A DNA stretch of 13,917 nucleotides from an uncultured Parabacteroides sp. (GTDB taxonomy: Bacteria > Bacteroidota > Bacteroidia > Bacteroidales > Tannerellaceae). The notes under the pieces are model-generated. The model was given only the letters and a program-made list of their open reading frames with translations, did no database searches and was not told the origin of the DNA. The number at the start of each line of letters is the position of its first letter. Position 1 is the first letter of the stretch. A program made the position numbers and the translations under genes. Shown piece by piece: positions 13,829 to 13,917 of the stretch. The stretch is taken from the NCBI GenBank assembly GCA_900552465.1, contig URZO01000105.1, positions 1 through 13,917 on the forward strand, given 5' to 3'.

Positions 13829-13833
13829 CTTAT

Positions 13834-13917
13834 GATCCGGAACCTTATCGCCATGAAGAGGGACTTTATCGCTCTGATCCGGAACTTTGTTGCTCTAAAG
13901 TCGGACTTCATATAGTA
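13834..13917 (+). repeat. Four 21-bp tandem repeats, continuing to or past the window edge
   Basis: Units begin at 13834, 13855, 13876 and 13897. Units 1 and 3 share GATCCGGAAC and match at 16 of 21 positions; units 2 and 3 match at 15 of 21; unit 4 is most diverged. One frame reads heptads [ML]-[IK]-R-[ND]-[LF]-[IV]-A from ATG 13832 to TAG 13913, giving 27 residues (MIRNLIA, MKRDFIA, LIRNFVA, LKSDFI). It could be a tiny amphipathic-helix peptide or a non-coding minisatellite. There is no promoter or ribosome site between it and the terminator just upstream, so I favour non-coding. Confidence 0.7.

Noticed and set aside
13834..13917. CRISPR array
   Set aside because: The 21-bp units are contiguous with no spacers, and no cas genes are present.

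Overview
The window looks like a chromosomal segment of a Bacteroidota gut-type bacterium, most likely Bacteroidales (Parabacteroides or Bacteroides). The evidence is the repeated TAnnTTTG-type -7 promoter boxes, some with a TTTG/TTG -33 box 19-20 bp upstream. It also includes mostly poor Shine-Dalgarno sequences, a cambialistic-type Fe/Mn superoxide dismutase, a glutaminase-A-like lipoprotein of the DUF4964/DUF5127/DUF1793 architecture, and a hybrid kinase carrying REC and HPt domains. The genus is an inference.

Layout. Bases 1-50 are the 5' part of a tRNA-Thr(UGU) on the minus strand, with its own promoter. A minus-strand operon sod-trx (582-1172 region, ending in a terminator at 153-191) encodes superoxide dismutase and thioredoxin. 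A plus-strand gene of unknown function (1404-1754) has its own terminator. An AGCS-family sodium:amino-acid symporter (1864-3531) carries an extra hydrophilic block of about 110 residues. It converges on a large minus-strand lipoprotein of the GtaA-like family (3615-6152). A 345-bp divergent intergenic region holds two near-identical 18-bp direct repeats exactly 21 bp apart.

The right half is a plus-strand envelope and signalling locus. A phosphoethanolamine transferase (6498-8216) overlaps by one base a hybrid histidine kinase with REC and HPt domains (8216-10696). After a 374-bp non-coding gap come a DUF418 membrane protein (11071-12249) and a sigma-54-dependent response regulator (12363-13727). 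The kinase has no DNA-binding output of its own, while the regulator is an enhancer-binding protein without a kinase. A kinase-HPt-regulator phosphorelay is therefore the simplest reading (inference).

The most interesting spot is the 374-bp gap. It contains a sequence matching the sigma-54 -24/-12 consensus with correct spacing and one mismatch (10830-10845). This is followed about 110 bases after the predicted start by an intrinsic terminator (10939-10966), and only then by the ordinary promoter of the DUF418 gene. This suggests a short sigma-54-dependent transcript, possibly a small RNA, next to a sigma-54 activator gene. That arrangement is reminiscent of glmY next to glrR in enterobacteria, but no homology is implied. 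Other unexplained structures are a perfect 32-bp inverted repeat spanning the DUF418 stop codon (12243-12325) and a 21-bp tandem repeat encoding heptads that runs to the right edge.
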